Notes: generated by a model not told the origin, from the letters alone. 48,838 nucleotides of DNA from Bacillus sp. REN16 (GCF_020731355.1 NZ_JAJFZK010000020.1:4164-53001); one strand, 5' to 3'; numbered from the stretch's first letter, positions 8,627 to 16,824 are shown. Made by a program: numbers and translations.

Positions 8627-10030
8627 TTACACTTGTACAGTCCCTTTATTACCTTTAATCGGAAGCAGTGAATCATGTGTTGCGCGAACAAAACGGCCCT
8701 GTCCTTGTGTTGAAACCACATTTTCTCCGTCATAAACTAGTTTTCCTCGTACAAATGAATGAGTGATTTTCCCTTTTGCTTCATACCTGTCATACAAGCT
8801 CCATCCCGCAAAGCTGTGTTGGTTTTCATTTTTTATGAGGAACGATTGGTTAGGGTCGATAATAACGATATCAGCATCTTTACCTACTTCTATTGAACCT
8901 TTCTGATCAGACAATCCGTATACACGGGCTGGGTTTGTAGACATTAAACGGATAAAATCAAAGATAGATAGTCTTCCTTCCATGACACCCTCTGAGAATA
9001 GAACTGGAAATAAGGTCTCAACACCTGGTGAACCAGAGGCATTTTCTAAAATTACCTCACTTTGTTTACGATCAAGCTGCCATGGAGCGTGGTCAGATGC
9101 AACAAAGCTGATATCCCCTGTTTGACACATTTCCCAAAGGGCTTCCATATCTTCCTTCTGACGTAGTGGAGGGTTAATTTTTGCTTTTGCCCCAAACGTT
9201 TTCATATTTTCTTCTGTAAAAGTTAAATATTGAATACAGGTTTCAACACTCACTTTTACACCTTCCTCTTGATATCTTTTAACAAGCTCTATCGCACGGG
9301 GAATTGTTGTATGATGAAAATGCAAGTGAACACCAGTCCATTTAGCAAGCTCTAGAGCCGTCGCAACAGCTGCTGCTTCGGCAACTGCTGGCCTTGCTTC
9401 ACAATGAATCATCGGATCCTTTTGATCCTTGTCTTCCACTAGCTTAGAATAGTAGCGAACGATATCATCATTTTCCGCATGTAACCCAACTGCTCTTCCT
9501 GCTTCTTTTAATTCTTTAAAAGCTGCTACCATTTCACCTTCATGAATGCGTGGAAAACGATATGAATGTGTATTGAATGTTGACATCTTAAAACCACATG
9601 CACCCATTTCTGTTAGTTCATGAATAACAGATAAATCACCGCCTGGGCGAATAGTGGCAAGAACCGCAACATCTACATGCGCTTCATTTTGGATCAAATC
9701 AAGCTTCTTATTAAATTTTTCGGCACTCCAAACAGGTTCATCCGCATCATATGGCATCTCAATAATTGTAGTAATCCCACCTGCTGCTGCCGATCGGGTT
9801 GCGCCTTTAACTCCTTCACGCGGTTCGCTATAGCAGTGTACGTGGGCGTCAATTCCTCCAGGCAATATCCAAGAGCCATTCGTATCGAGAATTGAATCCG
9901 CCGTTACATCTTGATTTCCATCATAAATTGCTACAATCTTTTCATTATTTATCGCAATAACTGCGTTATCTGCTATTGTTCCATTTGGTAGTGGTAATTT
10001 CCCTTTTATAATTTGTTCATAATGTGCCAT
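8627..10030 (-). CDS. Dihydropyrimidinase/allantoinase-type cyclic amidohydrolase, probable hydantoin-5-propionate hydrolase
   Basis: A 467-residue amidohydrolase-superfamily enzyme. Metal ligands appear in order: DAHVHC (His63, His65), bridging Lys148 in GFKMST, GLHAEN, LHFHHT and ASDHAPW. The pattern is that of allantoinases and hydantoinases, which open five- or six-membered cyclic ureides. Its ATG shares one base with the TAA of the IclR gene (TAATG), so translation is coupled. In the proposed pathway it opens hydantoin-5-propionate to N-carbamoylglutamate, the substrate of the next enzyme. Allantoinase activity cannot be excluded by sequence alone. Confidence 0.8.
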   Translation of the reverse strand: MAHYEQIIKGKLPLPNGTIADNAVIAINNEKIVAIYDGNQDVTADSILDTNGSWILPGGIDAHVHCYSEPREGVKGATRSAAAGGITTIIEMPYDADEPVWSAEKFNKKLDLIQNEAHVDVAVLATIRPGGDLSVIHELTEMGACGFKMSTFNTHSYRFPRIHEGEMVAAFKELKEAGRAVGLHAENDDIVRYYSKLVEDKDQKDPMIHCEARPAVAEAAAVATALELAKWTGVHLHFHHTTIPRAIELVKRYQEEGVKVSVETCIQYLTFTEENMKTFGAKAKINPPLRQKEDMEALWEMCQTGDISFVASDHAPWQLDRKQSEVILENASGSPGVETLFPVLFSEGVMEGRLSIFDFIRLMSTNPARVYGLSDQKGSIEVGKDADIVIIDPNQSFLIKNENQHSFAGWSLYDRYEAKGKITHSFVRGKLVYDGENVVSTQGQGRFVRATHDSLLPIKGNKGTVQV

Positions 10031-10830
10031 TAAGTGTAACTCCTTTCTTTCAAATGAATCGTTCCATTGTAATTTAATTTTTTCGAAATTAACAAACCCG
10101 CTTCCACAACAAGCTCTCCGTATTTTTCGATGTTTTCCATCGATATTCTCTCGGTAATGCCCAAAATACTCACTGCCCCAACAACATTAGCATCCTTATT
10201 AAAGATTGGAGATGCAACCGCACTCACTCCCAAATCAAGTTCTCCATGACTGATTGCATAACCTCGTCTTCTTGACTCCAAAAGCTCGTTGTTTAACGTT
10301 TCTTTTGAGGTTACCGTGGAATGAGTAAAAGCTTCTAGTGGTGTTTCGGTAATATAATCAAATAACTCTTTTTTTGGAAGAAAAGCTAGCATTGCTTTCC
10401 CTGTTGCAGCAGCATAGAGTGGAGAAAATCTACCTACCAAGTGTGTAACATGAACAGGTGCATCGCTTTCAACTTTATCTAAGCACTGCGCCTTGTCTCC
10501 TACAAGGGAGGAAAGAGTGACTGTTTCGTTACAAAGCCGTGAAAGCCTATCAAGCTCCGGTTTAGCAATTCGTTGTAAACTAATTGAAGAATCAAATTTG
10601 TCAACAATCATTTGAAATTCTTCAACCCGTAAACCATAGCTCCCATCGTCATACTGGTATACAAACCCTCTTTTTTGAAGAGTTTTTAAAATACGAAAAG
10701 TAGTGGGTTTATTGAATTTCATCTCCCCAGCTAATTCACCGACTGTAATTGATTGATTAATTTGTGCTAAATATGAAATAACTTGTAGTCCTTTATCTAA
10801 TGTTTGAAGAATATCAGGGTATTTATCCAA
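10030..10830 (-). CDS. IclR-family transcriptional regulator of the operon
   Basis: A protein of about 266 residues. A winged helix-turn-helix (SITVGELAGEMKFNKPTTFRILKTLQKRGF) occupies the N-terminus and an IclR effector-binding domain follows (VTHLVGRFSPLYAAATGKAMLAFL; GYAISHGELDLGVSAVASPIF). I chose TTG 10830 because GAGGTG lies nine bases before it; the in-frame ATG at 10854 has no ribosome site. The gene sits inside the operon it probably controls. TTTCTAT/ATAGAAA palindromes at the operon promoter (13169-13220) are the likely targets. The effector may be the imported betaine or thiourocanate (inferred). Confidence 0.85.
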   Translation of the reverse strand: MDKYPDILQTLDKGLQVISYLAQINQSITVGELAGEMKFNKPTTFRILKTLQKRGFVYQYDDGSYGLRVEEFQMIVDKFDSSISLQRIAKPELDRLSRLCNETVTLSSLVGDKAQCLDKVESDAPVHVTHLVGRFSPLYAAATGKAMLAFLPKKELFDYITETPLEAFTHSTVTSKETLNNELLESRRRGYAISHGELDLGVSAVASPIFNKDANVVGAVSILGITERISMENIEKYGELVVEAGLLISKKLNYNGTIHLKERSYT

Positions 10831-10860
10831 TCTAAGAAGCACCTCATTTAACATTTTTTA

Positions 10861-11535
10861 TCAATTGCTTGGTTGTTTACTAGAATGAAAGACAATCTGT
10901 TTTAGTTTTTCAATTGCAAGGCTCTGCGGTCCATAAACCGAACACCCATACGTTTGCTCAAGTCTATCTGAAAATTCAACATCGTATCCATAACAGTCTA
11001 GAAAAACATAATCTGGTTGTAACGTCTCAATATGAGATTTCATTTGCTCAAGCGTATCAATTGCTCCCGGTTCTACAGTTCGAATGATTTTTTCTCCCTT
11101 TATAGCACTCCACTTTTTCTTTGTATCCTCCAACTGATCTTGTAATGGAATAAAAACTAATACTCGATTCGTGTCTTGTACTTCTCTGCCTTTGTCCCTC
11201 ATTTCCAAAACTGGCTGCACAATTTGCATCCTTTTGGATGAACAATCGAACTCACCCATACAAAGAATGACCGCAGCCGATGAGACTGTTTCATATTTTT
11301 TAACTAATTCTTGCATTTTGGATTCAATATAATCATGTCCAATATTGGCAGTTCCGTATCTTGTTCGAACAAAAAGCAATGGTTCTCCCCCATGCTCTTG
11401 AAGCTTTAAAATTTCTTGCTCGGAAAGCTCGTCAAGTACTCCTACTAGATTCAGTTCCTGTTCAAATTTTGCATATTGAAATGGTCCAAGTAAATCAGGT
11501 CGTGGAGTTTGACCAATCGTGAATAGAGTAATCAT
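10861..11535 (-). CDS. AroM-family protein, possible two-cysteine hydantoin/Asp-type racemase
   Basis: A 224-residue protein from ATG 11535, six bases after AGGAGG (a GTG one codon earlier is too close to it). The N-terminus TLFTIGQTPRPDLL is typical of the AroM family, whose function is not established. Two cysteines sit in equivalent-looking strand ends, VILCMGEF (Cys92) and VFLDCYGYD (Cys181). This spacing resembles the catalytic pair of cofactor-independent Asp/Glu/hydantoin racemases. Within a hydantoin-producing pathway a racemase role is attractive, since the hydratase product may epimerise and the carbamoylase is usually L-specific. That role is inference. Confidence 0.6.
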   Translation of the reverse strand: MITLFTIGQTPRPDLLGPFQYAKFEQELNLVGVLDELSEQEILKLQEHGGEPLLFVRTRYGTANIGHDYIESKMQELVKKYETVSSAAVILCMGEFDCSSKRMQIVQPVLEMRDKGREVQDTNRVLVFIPLQDQLEDTKKKWSAIKGEKIIRTVEPGAIDTLEQMKSHIETLQPDYVFLDCYGYDVEFSDRLEQTYGCSVYGPQSLAIEKLKQIVFHSSKQPSN

Positions 11536-11551
11536 CACGCACCTCCTATTA

Positions 11552-13102
11552 TCATTTTTTTAGTTTAGCTGTATTTGGATATTGACTTGGAGGAGTATAG
11601 AATTGATTGATTCTTTCAACACCCTCGTCATATAAGCTTCTTAAATATGGTTTTAATTTTTCAGCTTGAATCATTGAATCATCATAAACCTTCATACCAC
11701 GCTCAATCACGTTATATAGAACCTCGACATCTCTTCCCTCATCAAATTGTGTTGGTTTTCCATGGTCTAGGACAAGTTCTCCATCAACAAATACATACGT
11801 GATTTCTCCAAGCCCAACATGGACAAGTTGACGAGCCAACATACCTGGCTTTTGGAAACGAGAATCTCTCCTCATTACGACTAAGTCCGCTAATTTGCCT
11901 ACCTCAATATTTCCAGTTTCATGATTGGTCAACATTCTTGCGCCATTTGTTACCGCCATATCAAAGGATTCTTCTCCGGAAATCCAATAATCTGGATTCG
12001 GTGTTGATAACCGATGAATAAGTGCGGCTAATTTCATTTGATCGCTAATTGAGTATGCATCACTGGAATCACCACCATCTGTGCCAAATCCGATATTTAG
12101 GCCCTCATCCCTTAAATGAAGAACAGGACTTAATCCACTACCTGTTCGTGAGTTGCTGCATGGATTATGCACAATATGTACGCCTCGCTCAGCTAGCTGT
12201 CTCATTTCTTGGGATTCAATCCATATGACATGTGCAGCAATAAAATTGTTGTGTAATGCTCCGATGCGGTCTAAATAAGCAATAATTCCTCCTTCAAAAT
12301 TCGTTTGTGATTGGATACGTTGACGCCTCGTTTCAAGTAAGTGAGTATGTAATAATGTCTGATATCTGTGTGCTAATTCTACTGATTTCTCAAAGGTGTC
12401 TTTCTTGCAGAAGGTAGGGGCGCCTGGTCCAACAATTACTTGCATTCGCTCAATTCCATCTTTTCTTGCCATAAGGATTGACTCCTCGACAATTTGAAGC
12501 TGTTCATTTCCTGTAAGAGCTGGGGGCTTTTCAAAAATTTCTCGATGTTCCAAAGGAATTTGATATGACTTGAGACTATAATTTTCTTGCATGGATACAT
12601 CCACAATGCTAGGGGCTAAAATCCCACGAATCCCACTTGTTTTTAACCCATTATAAGCGGACTCAATCGACTCACCAGTTAAAGCCGGACGTAAAAACAT
12701 GTGGTCGAGCACTGTTGTCACTCCGTTTCTTAACAACTCCAATGCCGAAAGCCGTTCTATTGATTCAACCTCTTTTGGTGTTAAATTAACGGCTACATCT
12801 AATGCCGATTTAAATGGTACCCAAGGCTCTAATGGAAGATTATCGCGAACACTTCGCTGCCAATATTCCAACAGATGTGAATGGCAATTATGCAACCCCG
12901 GGAATATGACCATCCCTTGGCAGTTAATTATTTCTACCTTCCCATGAAGAAGATCCTCGTTTGGATCAATCTTTGATTTAACTTGTAAAATTCGGTTATT
13001 GCGAATCAATACATCTTCTTTCACCACATGCCACTCATTATTATTTTTCTTTAATATTTCGCCATCTTTTAATAAAAGATAATGTTCTTTATTTTTAACC
13101 AT
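11552..13102 (-). CDS. Amidohydrolase (atrazine chlorohydrolase/guanine deaminase branch), candidate thioxo-imidazolidine desulfhydrase
   Basis: The first gene of the operon; 516 residues from ATG 13102 behind GAAGGAGGAAAC. Single-metal amidohydrolase ligands are visible: NCHSH (His74, His76), LHTHLLET, AAHVIW and GFGTDGGDSSDA. The branch displaces amino, chloro or thio groups from amidine-like ring carbons. In the proposed pathway something must replace sulfur by oxygen on 3-(5-oxo-2-thioxoimidazolidin-4-yl)propanoate, giving hydantoin-5-propionate and sulfide; this enzyme is the best candidate in the operon. The alternative is hydrolysis of another ring. The family is firm, the substrate inferred. 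Confidence 0.7.
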   Translation of the reverse strand: MVKNKEHYLLLKDGEILKKNNNEWHVVKEDVLIRNNRILQVKSKIDPNEDLLHGKVEIINCQGMVIFPGLHNCHSHLLEYWQRSVRDNLPLEPWVPFKSALDVAVNLTPKEVESIERLSALELLRNGVTTVLDHMFLRPALTGESIESAYNGLKTSGIRGILAPSIVDVSMQENYSLKSYQIPLEHREIFEKPPALTGNEQLQIVEESILMARKDGIERMQVIVGPGAPTFCKKDTFEKSVELAHRYQTLLHTHLLETRRQRIQSQTNFEGGIIAYLDRIGALHNNFIAAHVIWIESQEMRQLAERGVHIVHNPCSNSRTGSGLSPVLHLRDEGLNIGFGTDGGDSSDAYSISDQMKLAALIHRLSTPNPDYWISGEESFDMAVTNGARMLTNHETGNIEVGKLADLVVMRRDSRFQKPGMLARQLVHVGLGEITYVFVDGELVLDHGKPTQFDEGRDVEVLYNVIERGMKVYDDSMIQAEKLKPYLRSLYDEGVERINQFYTPPSQYPNTAKLKK

Positions 13103-13168
13103 GTTTCCTCCTTCTATATAAAAATCCTATACTGCGTTGGTACTTCATAAAAACTAAAACCAATTTAC

Positions 13169-13220
13169 GTTTCTATTATAGAAACACTCATTTCTATTTT
13201 TGGTATGTAGATTATAGAAA
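13169..13220 (-). promoter_or_regulatory. IclR-type operator palindromes
   Basis: A perfect inverted repeat GTTTCTAT-T-ATAGAAAC lies at 13169-13185. Two further half-sites, TTTCTAT at 13191 and ATAGAAA at 13214 (overlapping the -10 box), continue the series. Placed over and just after the promoter, they suit repression by the IclR protein encoded in the operon (inferred). Confidence 0.6.
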
Positions 13221-13239
13221 GAAACCTTCGGGGTGTCAA
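13211..13239 (-). promoter_or_regulatory. Consensus sigma-A promoter of the ergothioneine-type operon
   Basis: On the minus strand TTGACA (13239-13234) is followed after exactly 17 bases by TATAAT (13216-13211), a perfect consensus. Transcription would start near 13204, about 100 bases before the first gene. Such strength suggests tight repression, consistent with the overlapping palindromes. Confidence 0.75.
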
Positions 13240-13276
13240 TCATCTTTTTGAATTTTCTATAAATTATTTCGCATTT

Positions 13277-13304
13277 ATTATACACAAGTAATATATTTTG
13301 CCAA
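13277..13304 (-). promoter_or_regulatory. Second candidate promoter, downstream of the riboswitch terminator
   Basis: TTGGCA (13304-13299) and TATAAT (13282-13277) with a 16-base spacer on the minus strand. It lies between the riboswitch terminator and the main promoter. Confidence 0.4.
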
Positions 13305-13353
13305 TTTTGTAATCGGGCAACGCTAGTGGAACTTTCCCTCTATCCCTGAAGCA

Positions 13354-13390
13354 CAAAAAAACCCCTCTTCTAAAAATAGGAAGAGGGGGT
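13354..13390 (-). terminator. Riboswitch-associated intrinsic terminator
   Basis: On the minus strand an ACCCCCTCTTCC stem closes with GAAGAGGGGT and is followed by seven T residues. It lies 27 bases after the SAM-I aptamer, the normal expression platform of S-box leaders in Bacillaceae. Confidence 0.9.
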
Positions 13391-13416
13391 AAATTACATA
13401 TAAGTGACCTACTCTT

Positions 13417-13515
13417 CTTATCTACTAGCTTTAAAGCTACTGGAATTGGCACAGTTCTTAAATAAGTCCGCTGCCGAGGTATCAAAGGGCCAGTCCCTCC
13501 ACCTCTCTGGATAAG
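13417..13515 (-). promoter_or_regulatory. SAM-I (S-box) riboswitch aptamer
   Basis: The minus strand shows the S-box consensus in order: P1 arm CTTATC, then AGAGAGGTGGAGGGACTGGC, CCTTTGATACC, CGGCAGC, and the closing P1 arm GATAAG at 13422-13417. With the terminator directly after it, S-adenosylmethionine binding should end transcription. The first gene downstream on this strand is the sulfur-releasing amidohydrolase of the ergothioneine-type operon at 13102, with its own promoter between. Read-through under methionine/SAM shortage would add to operon expression. No methionine gene lies on this strand before the operon. Confidence 0.93.
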
Positions 13516-13546
13516 AAAAAATCAGAAGTATTAAATTATGGAAATT

Positions 13547-13575
13547 ACTTTACTCTATTAAAAATGAATTGTCAA
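13547..13575 (-). promoter_or_regulatory. Promoter of the SAM-I leader
   Basis: Minus-strand TTGACA (13575-13570), a 17-base spacer and TAAAGT (13552-13547); the aptamer begins about 30 bases downstream. Confidence 0.65.
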
Positions 13576-13661
13576 TAATAGTTAAAATTTTCTTGTAAGT
13601 TACTATTGTAAACAAAGTACAGCTCGTCTGTTTTCCTAATTGAGTGGGACCGAGGGACAGG

Positions 13662-13900
13662 TCCTTCGGTCCTATCGTAGAATACTAAATTAATAGTATA
13701 ACAGTAGAGTTCACAATCCTTTATTCTTTACTTTAAAAAATCAAACAAACGTTTGATTGAATTTGTAGTTACTCGATATTATTGACTTAGGCCGTTAAAC
13801 AATCGTTTGTTTGAAATTAGTGTTTTTGCAAAATGGTCGATTGGTACAGATTTTCTTAAATCGCGATATAGATATTCTATTATAATAATTTATTTTTGAT
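13662..13900. repeat. Paired-palindrome repeat, copy a
   Basis: The segment begins with a GGGACAGGTCC palindrome (about 13650-13674). It continues with ATACTAAATTAATAGTATAAC, a sequence also at 41610. Two palindromes of the CAAACAAACGTTTGTTTG type have centres at 13750.5 and 13804.5, exactly 54 bases apart. The tail TTCTATTATAATAATT recurs at 41802. No gene is seen here. Related copies lie near 25877, 41666, 42047 and 48656. Confidence 0.75.
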
Positions 13901-13923
13901 GAAATATGGTGTTGATAATGATT

Positions 13924-13951
13924 TGGGACAGTGAACCAGTCCCTCAGTCCC
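13924..13951. repeat. GGGACAG/CAGTCCC-type REP palindrome
   Basis: A GGGACAGTGAACCAGTCCC hairpin followed by another AGTCCC, touching the stop of the DUF2442 gene. It is related to those at 947, 13650 and 31888. Confidence 0.6.
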
Positions 13952-14262
13952 TACAATTGCTCAATGAAATCTGCAAAGATTGTTTTTGTTTTAATGGCTT
14001 TTGCAAGGTTATGGGCTACTTTAATACTGATTCCCTCGATGTACAGATTATCTGGGTCTAAGTCCAGTTCACCTGGCCATGAAATTGTATGAAGTTCTGG
14101 ATCTACATATACTTGTTCAAAAAACTCTTGATCTTTTAGCTTTTGTAAGACTCCTTCCATTTGTGGGTTGATGTCTACAAGTTTTCGGATCCCGTTATCG
14201 AACTCAATAAGCAGCCATCCTGTAAGACCTGGCACAACCTCAGCTTCCTTTATTAGAACCAT
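13951..14262 (-). CDS. DUF2442-domain protein
   Basis: A 103-residue protein from ATG 14262 behind TAGGAGGTGCTATTTT; an earlier in-frame start has no ribosome site. The sequence LLIEFDNGIRKLVDINP followed by VYVDPELHTISWPGELDLDPDNLY is typical of DUF2442 proteins. These are often found beside DUF4160 proteins as putative toxin-antitoxin-like pairs. No DUF4160 partner is visible; upstream there is only a GGTGGGA/TCCCACC inverted repeat (14283-14315). The molecular function is not known. Confidence 0.75.
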   Translation of the reverse strand: MVLIKEAEVVPGLTGWLLIEFDNGIRKLVDINPQMEGVLQKLKDQEFFEQVYVDPELHTISWPGELDLDPDNLYIEGISIKVAHNLAKAIKTKTIFADFIEQL

Positions 14263-14416
14263 AAAATAGCACCTCCTAAGAAAGTGGTGGGACCTTTTGA
14301 GGCAATTAATTCCCACCGCCTTCTAGTATATAGCGATTAAAAAAGAATTTATTCTAATTGATGCAATACAATTCGTCAAACCAACAATGGTTACCAATAA
14401 TTCCATAAGATATCCA

Positions 14417-14452
14417 TCAATCTTCGACAAACTTCGGGGCGTCACTGTGACC
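14417..14452. repeat. CGACAAACTTCGG...CACTGTGAC repeat forming the end of a transposase ORF
   Basis: This copy of the dispersed repeat supplies the last dozen codons of the RAYT gene (GHSDAPKFVED and stop) on the minus strand. Confidence 0.8.
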
Positions 14453-14995
14453 GTTCCCCACCCCTCCACAATACTTCCTCTTCTGTTCCGATGGTGTCCC
14501 TTCATAGTAATCCAGTATACTCCTAACATTCATAAAAGCCGGAATGTCTTTATTCTCATTCTTATAATACTTATAGCTACTCCACGGATAGTTTTCTGGC
14601 AGTTTTACCATTTTAGCCTCGACGGGATTGAGATGAATGTAACGGCTTACCTCCAACATGCCTTCCTTTGTCCCAATTACTTTGTCGTAAAAACGCTTCT
14701 CATATACATGGCCAGTGAGACGGTATTTTGTATTATGGTAATTGGCATAGCGTTTATTCATCAGGCCCATGATTTTGGAAATAGGTGTTTCAAATGAGCG
14801 TAGCTGTAAGTGATAATGATTGTTCATGAGGCAATAGGAGGCCATTTCAAAAGGTTTTTTTTCATAGAGTTGTTGAATGATGTGGAGAAACGCTTCAAAA
14901 TCACTAGCATTTCGAAATAATGGATCTCTACGATTCCCCCGGCAGACAATATGGTAAAACTGCCCTGGTATAAAAATTCGTTTCTTATAAGGCAT
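14417..14995 (-). CDS. REP-associated tyrosine transposase (RAYT, Y1_Tnp), copy 1
   Basis: A 192-residue Y1 transposase. The N-terminal FYHIVCRGNRRDPLF, the HUH motif MNNHYHLQL and the region GHVYEKRFYDKVI with candidate catalytic Tyr are visible. YIHLNPVEAKMV and YPWSSYKYY are typical of RAYTs. These enzymes nick single-stranded hairpin DNA and are linked to dispersal of REP sequences. The start ATG shares a base with the TAA of the yifB-like gene (TAATG), so the two were translated together. The C-terminus runs into a dispersed repeat and may be non-native. The HTH-like tail found in many Firmicute RAYTs is missing. Confidence 0.85.
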   Translation of the reverse strand: MPYKKRIFIPGQFYHIVCRGNRRDPLFRNASDFEAFLHIIQQLYEKKPFEMASYCLMNNHYHLQLRSFETPISKIMGLMNKRYANYHNTKYRLTGHVYEKRFYDKVIGTKEGMLEVSRYIHLNPVEAKMVKLPENYPWSSYKYYKNENKDIPAFMNVRSILDYYEGTPSEQKRKYCGGVGNGHSDAPKFVED

Positions 14996-16548
14996 TATGT
15001 TTCCCTCGCAATCACTTGTTGTTTATTCAACTCCCATCGCCTAAGCGTCATCGCTTCCCAAATGGCTTGATCGGAAATCCTTTCATCTTCTGCCAAATCA
15101 GAAATCGTCCTTGCAAGGCGAATGATTTTTAGTTGAACACGGTTGCTCCAGCTTTGTTTGGCTGAAACATGTGTCAGCATCTTTTTCTGTTCCCCACTTA
15201 AAGAGCTCGTTTCCATTAAAATATCAAATGGTACTTTTGCATTGGTCACTTCTTGTTTAAATCGATCATGCTGACGTAAACGAGCACATTCTACTTGTTT
15301 TCGTATATCAGATGATGATTCTTGCTGCTTCGATGACTGGTTGATATTTACTGATTGTAACGACAACAGAATATCAATTCGGTCATAGATTGGACCTGAT
15401 AGTCGATTTCGATAAGTCTGAATTTGTTTTTGAGAACATGTGCAGTAATGATGTGTGGAGCCTAAGTAGCCACATGGACAAGGGTTCATTGCCCCGATAA
15501 GGATAAAAGTTGAAGGATATGTAACAGTAGAATGAGCCCGACTAATCGGCACCGTTCCAGTTTCGAGTGGTTGGCGTAACATATCAAGTGTCTTCTTGGA
15601 GAATTCCGCAATCTCATCAAGGAAAAGAATCCCACGATGAGCCATTGAGATTTCACTTGGTCGTGGATTTAAGCCACCCCCAATAATAGATACAACTGAT
15701 GCAGAATGATGTAGGTGCCTGAAGGGAACATTTTGATTCTGTGTACGTTTCTCACCCGCTAACTGATACAGACTAATCACTTCTAACTGAGCTTGATTTG
15801 TTAAAGATGGAAAATGGACGGAAAGGTTTCAGCCAACATGCTTTTTCCACATCCAGGTGGACCACTCATAAGGAGATTATGCTCACCTGCTGCCGCAATC
15901 TCCAAGGCCCTTTTAGCCTGTTCATGGCCAATCACATGACAAAAGTCCTTTTGATGGTTTTCTGAAGTTTGTATGGGCGGGGTGACAGAAGAGATTAAGG
16001 GGGAAAATGAAAATTGCTCTTGCCCTTCTAAGTGTTGGACGACCTCCTCAATATGGTGTACAACAATACATTCCATATCCTTGATCATATGAAGCGGCAA
16101 ATCACAATCATACGGTACATACACTTTAGAAATCCCAACTCTTTTAGCAACAAGTACAGCAGGCAAAATGCCATCACCGCTTACCACCGTGCCATCAAGC
16201 GATAAACCACCAATGAATGCCACCTCACTCGAAATATCACTCTTAATCTCACCCAATTCCCTCAATGTTGCAACCGCAATTGCTAAATCAAAAAGTGCGC
16301 CATTTTTCTTTTGATCAGCCGGTGAAAGATTGACAACATCCTTCTTATCGGTCACATCAAGATCAAAATGAGCAATCGAAGCCAATACCCGCTCCCGTGA
16401 TTCCTTTACAGACGCATCTGGTAGCCCTCCAATCATCTGGTAGCCCTCCAATCACCATCCCTTTCGTAGCATGCGTAATCCGCACCTCTACCTGAACACG
16501 GTAACCCTCTAGACCTTTTAAACCAATACTTGAAACCTTAACAGTCAT
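14995..16548 (-). pseudogene. yifB/comM-like Mg-chelatase AAA+ ATPase, two frameshifts
   Basis: Begins with MTVKVSSIGLKGLEGYRVQVEV at 16548 and ends at 14995, so the full-length gene is recognisable: N-terminal Lon-protease-like domain, Walker A MSGPPGCGKSML, LFLDEIAEF, CPCGYLGS and the helical end. Two lesions break it. A 19-base tandem duplication at 16416-16453 shifts the frame, giving LPDDWRATR instead of LPDASVKES. One base lost near 15810 creates a stop after PSIFHL. ComM/YifB proteins act as helicases in natural transformation. The RAYT gene overlaps its end. Sequencing error could mimic the one-base lesion but hardly the duplication. Confidence 0.85.
16416..16453. repeat. 19-bp perfect tandem duplication inside the yifB-like gene
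   Basis: Positions 16416-16434 and 16435-16453 are identical. Removing one unit restores the reading frame through GGLPDASVKES. Confidence 0.9.
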
Positions 16549-16824
16549 ACAGAAGCCTCCAATTATTTATTTTTAAAAATGCCGGAAATTAGATTCGTTA
16601 TAAGAAAAATGCAAAAAGATTGGGCGAACCGGTGAATTATCACAGTTAATAGATTGAAAATTTCTTTCGGAGAATAACGGAGAACGCTTTTATAAATCCC
16701 CTATTCTACAAAACCATACAAAATCCTGCAAAATATGCAAAAAAAGTTTTATAAAGTAAACTAGCTATTCACAGTAACCAAACAGACTGCACTTTATATC
16801 ATGGTTTATTTCATGTATAATAAG
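16549..16824. other. Intergenic, no gene seen
   Basis: AT-rich sequence upstream of the yifB-like gene and of the second small-peptide module. I see no open frame with a ribosome site and no clear hairpin. TATAAT at 16818 belongs to the RNA promoter of the module that follows. Confidence 0.5.

Noticed and set aside
7324-10030. Allantoin degradation (allB/allC)
   Set aside because: The two enzymes fit the families, but there are no other purine genes and the neighbours are histidine-betaine-type enzymes.
13264-13485. Open frame of 73 codons on the minus strand
   Set aside because: It lies inside the SAM-I riboswitch and its terminator and has no ribosome site.
13741-13815. CAAACAAACGTTTGTTTG palindromes as operators for a nearby TetR-type regulator
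   Set aside because: They occur in five dispersed copies of a longer repeat, mostly away from promoters, and no TetR gene is in the window.
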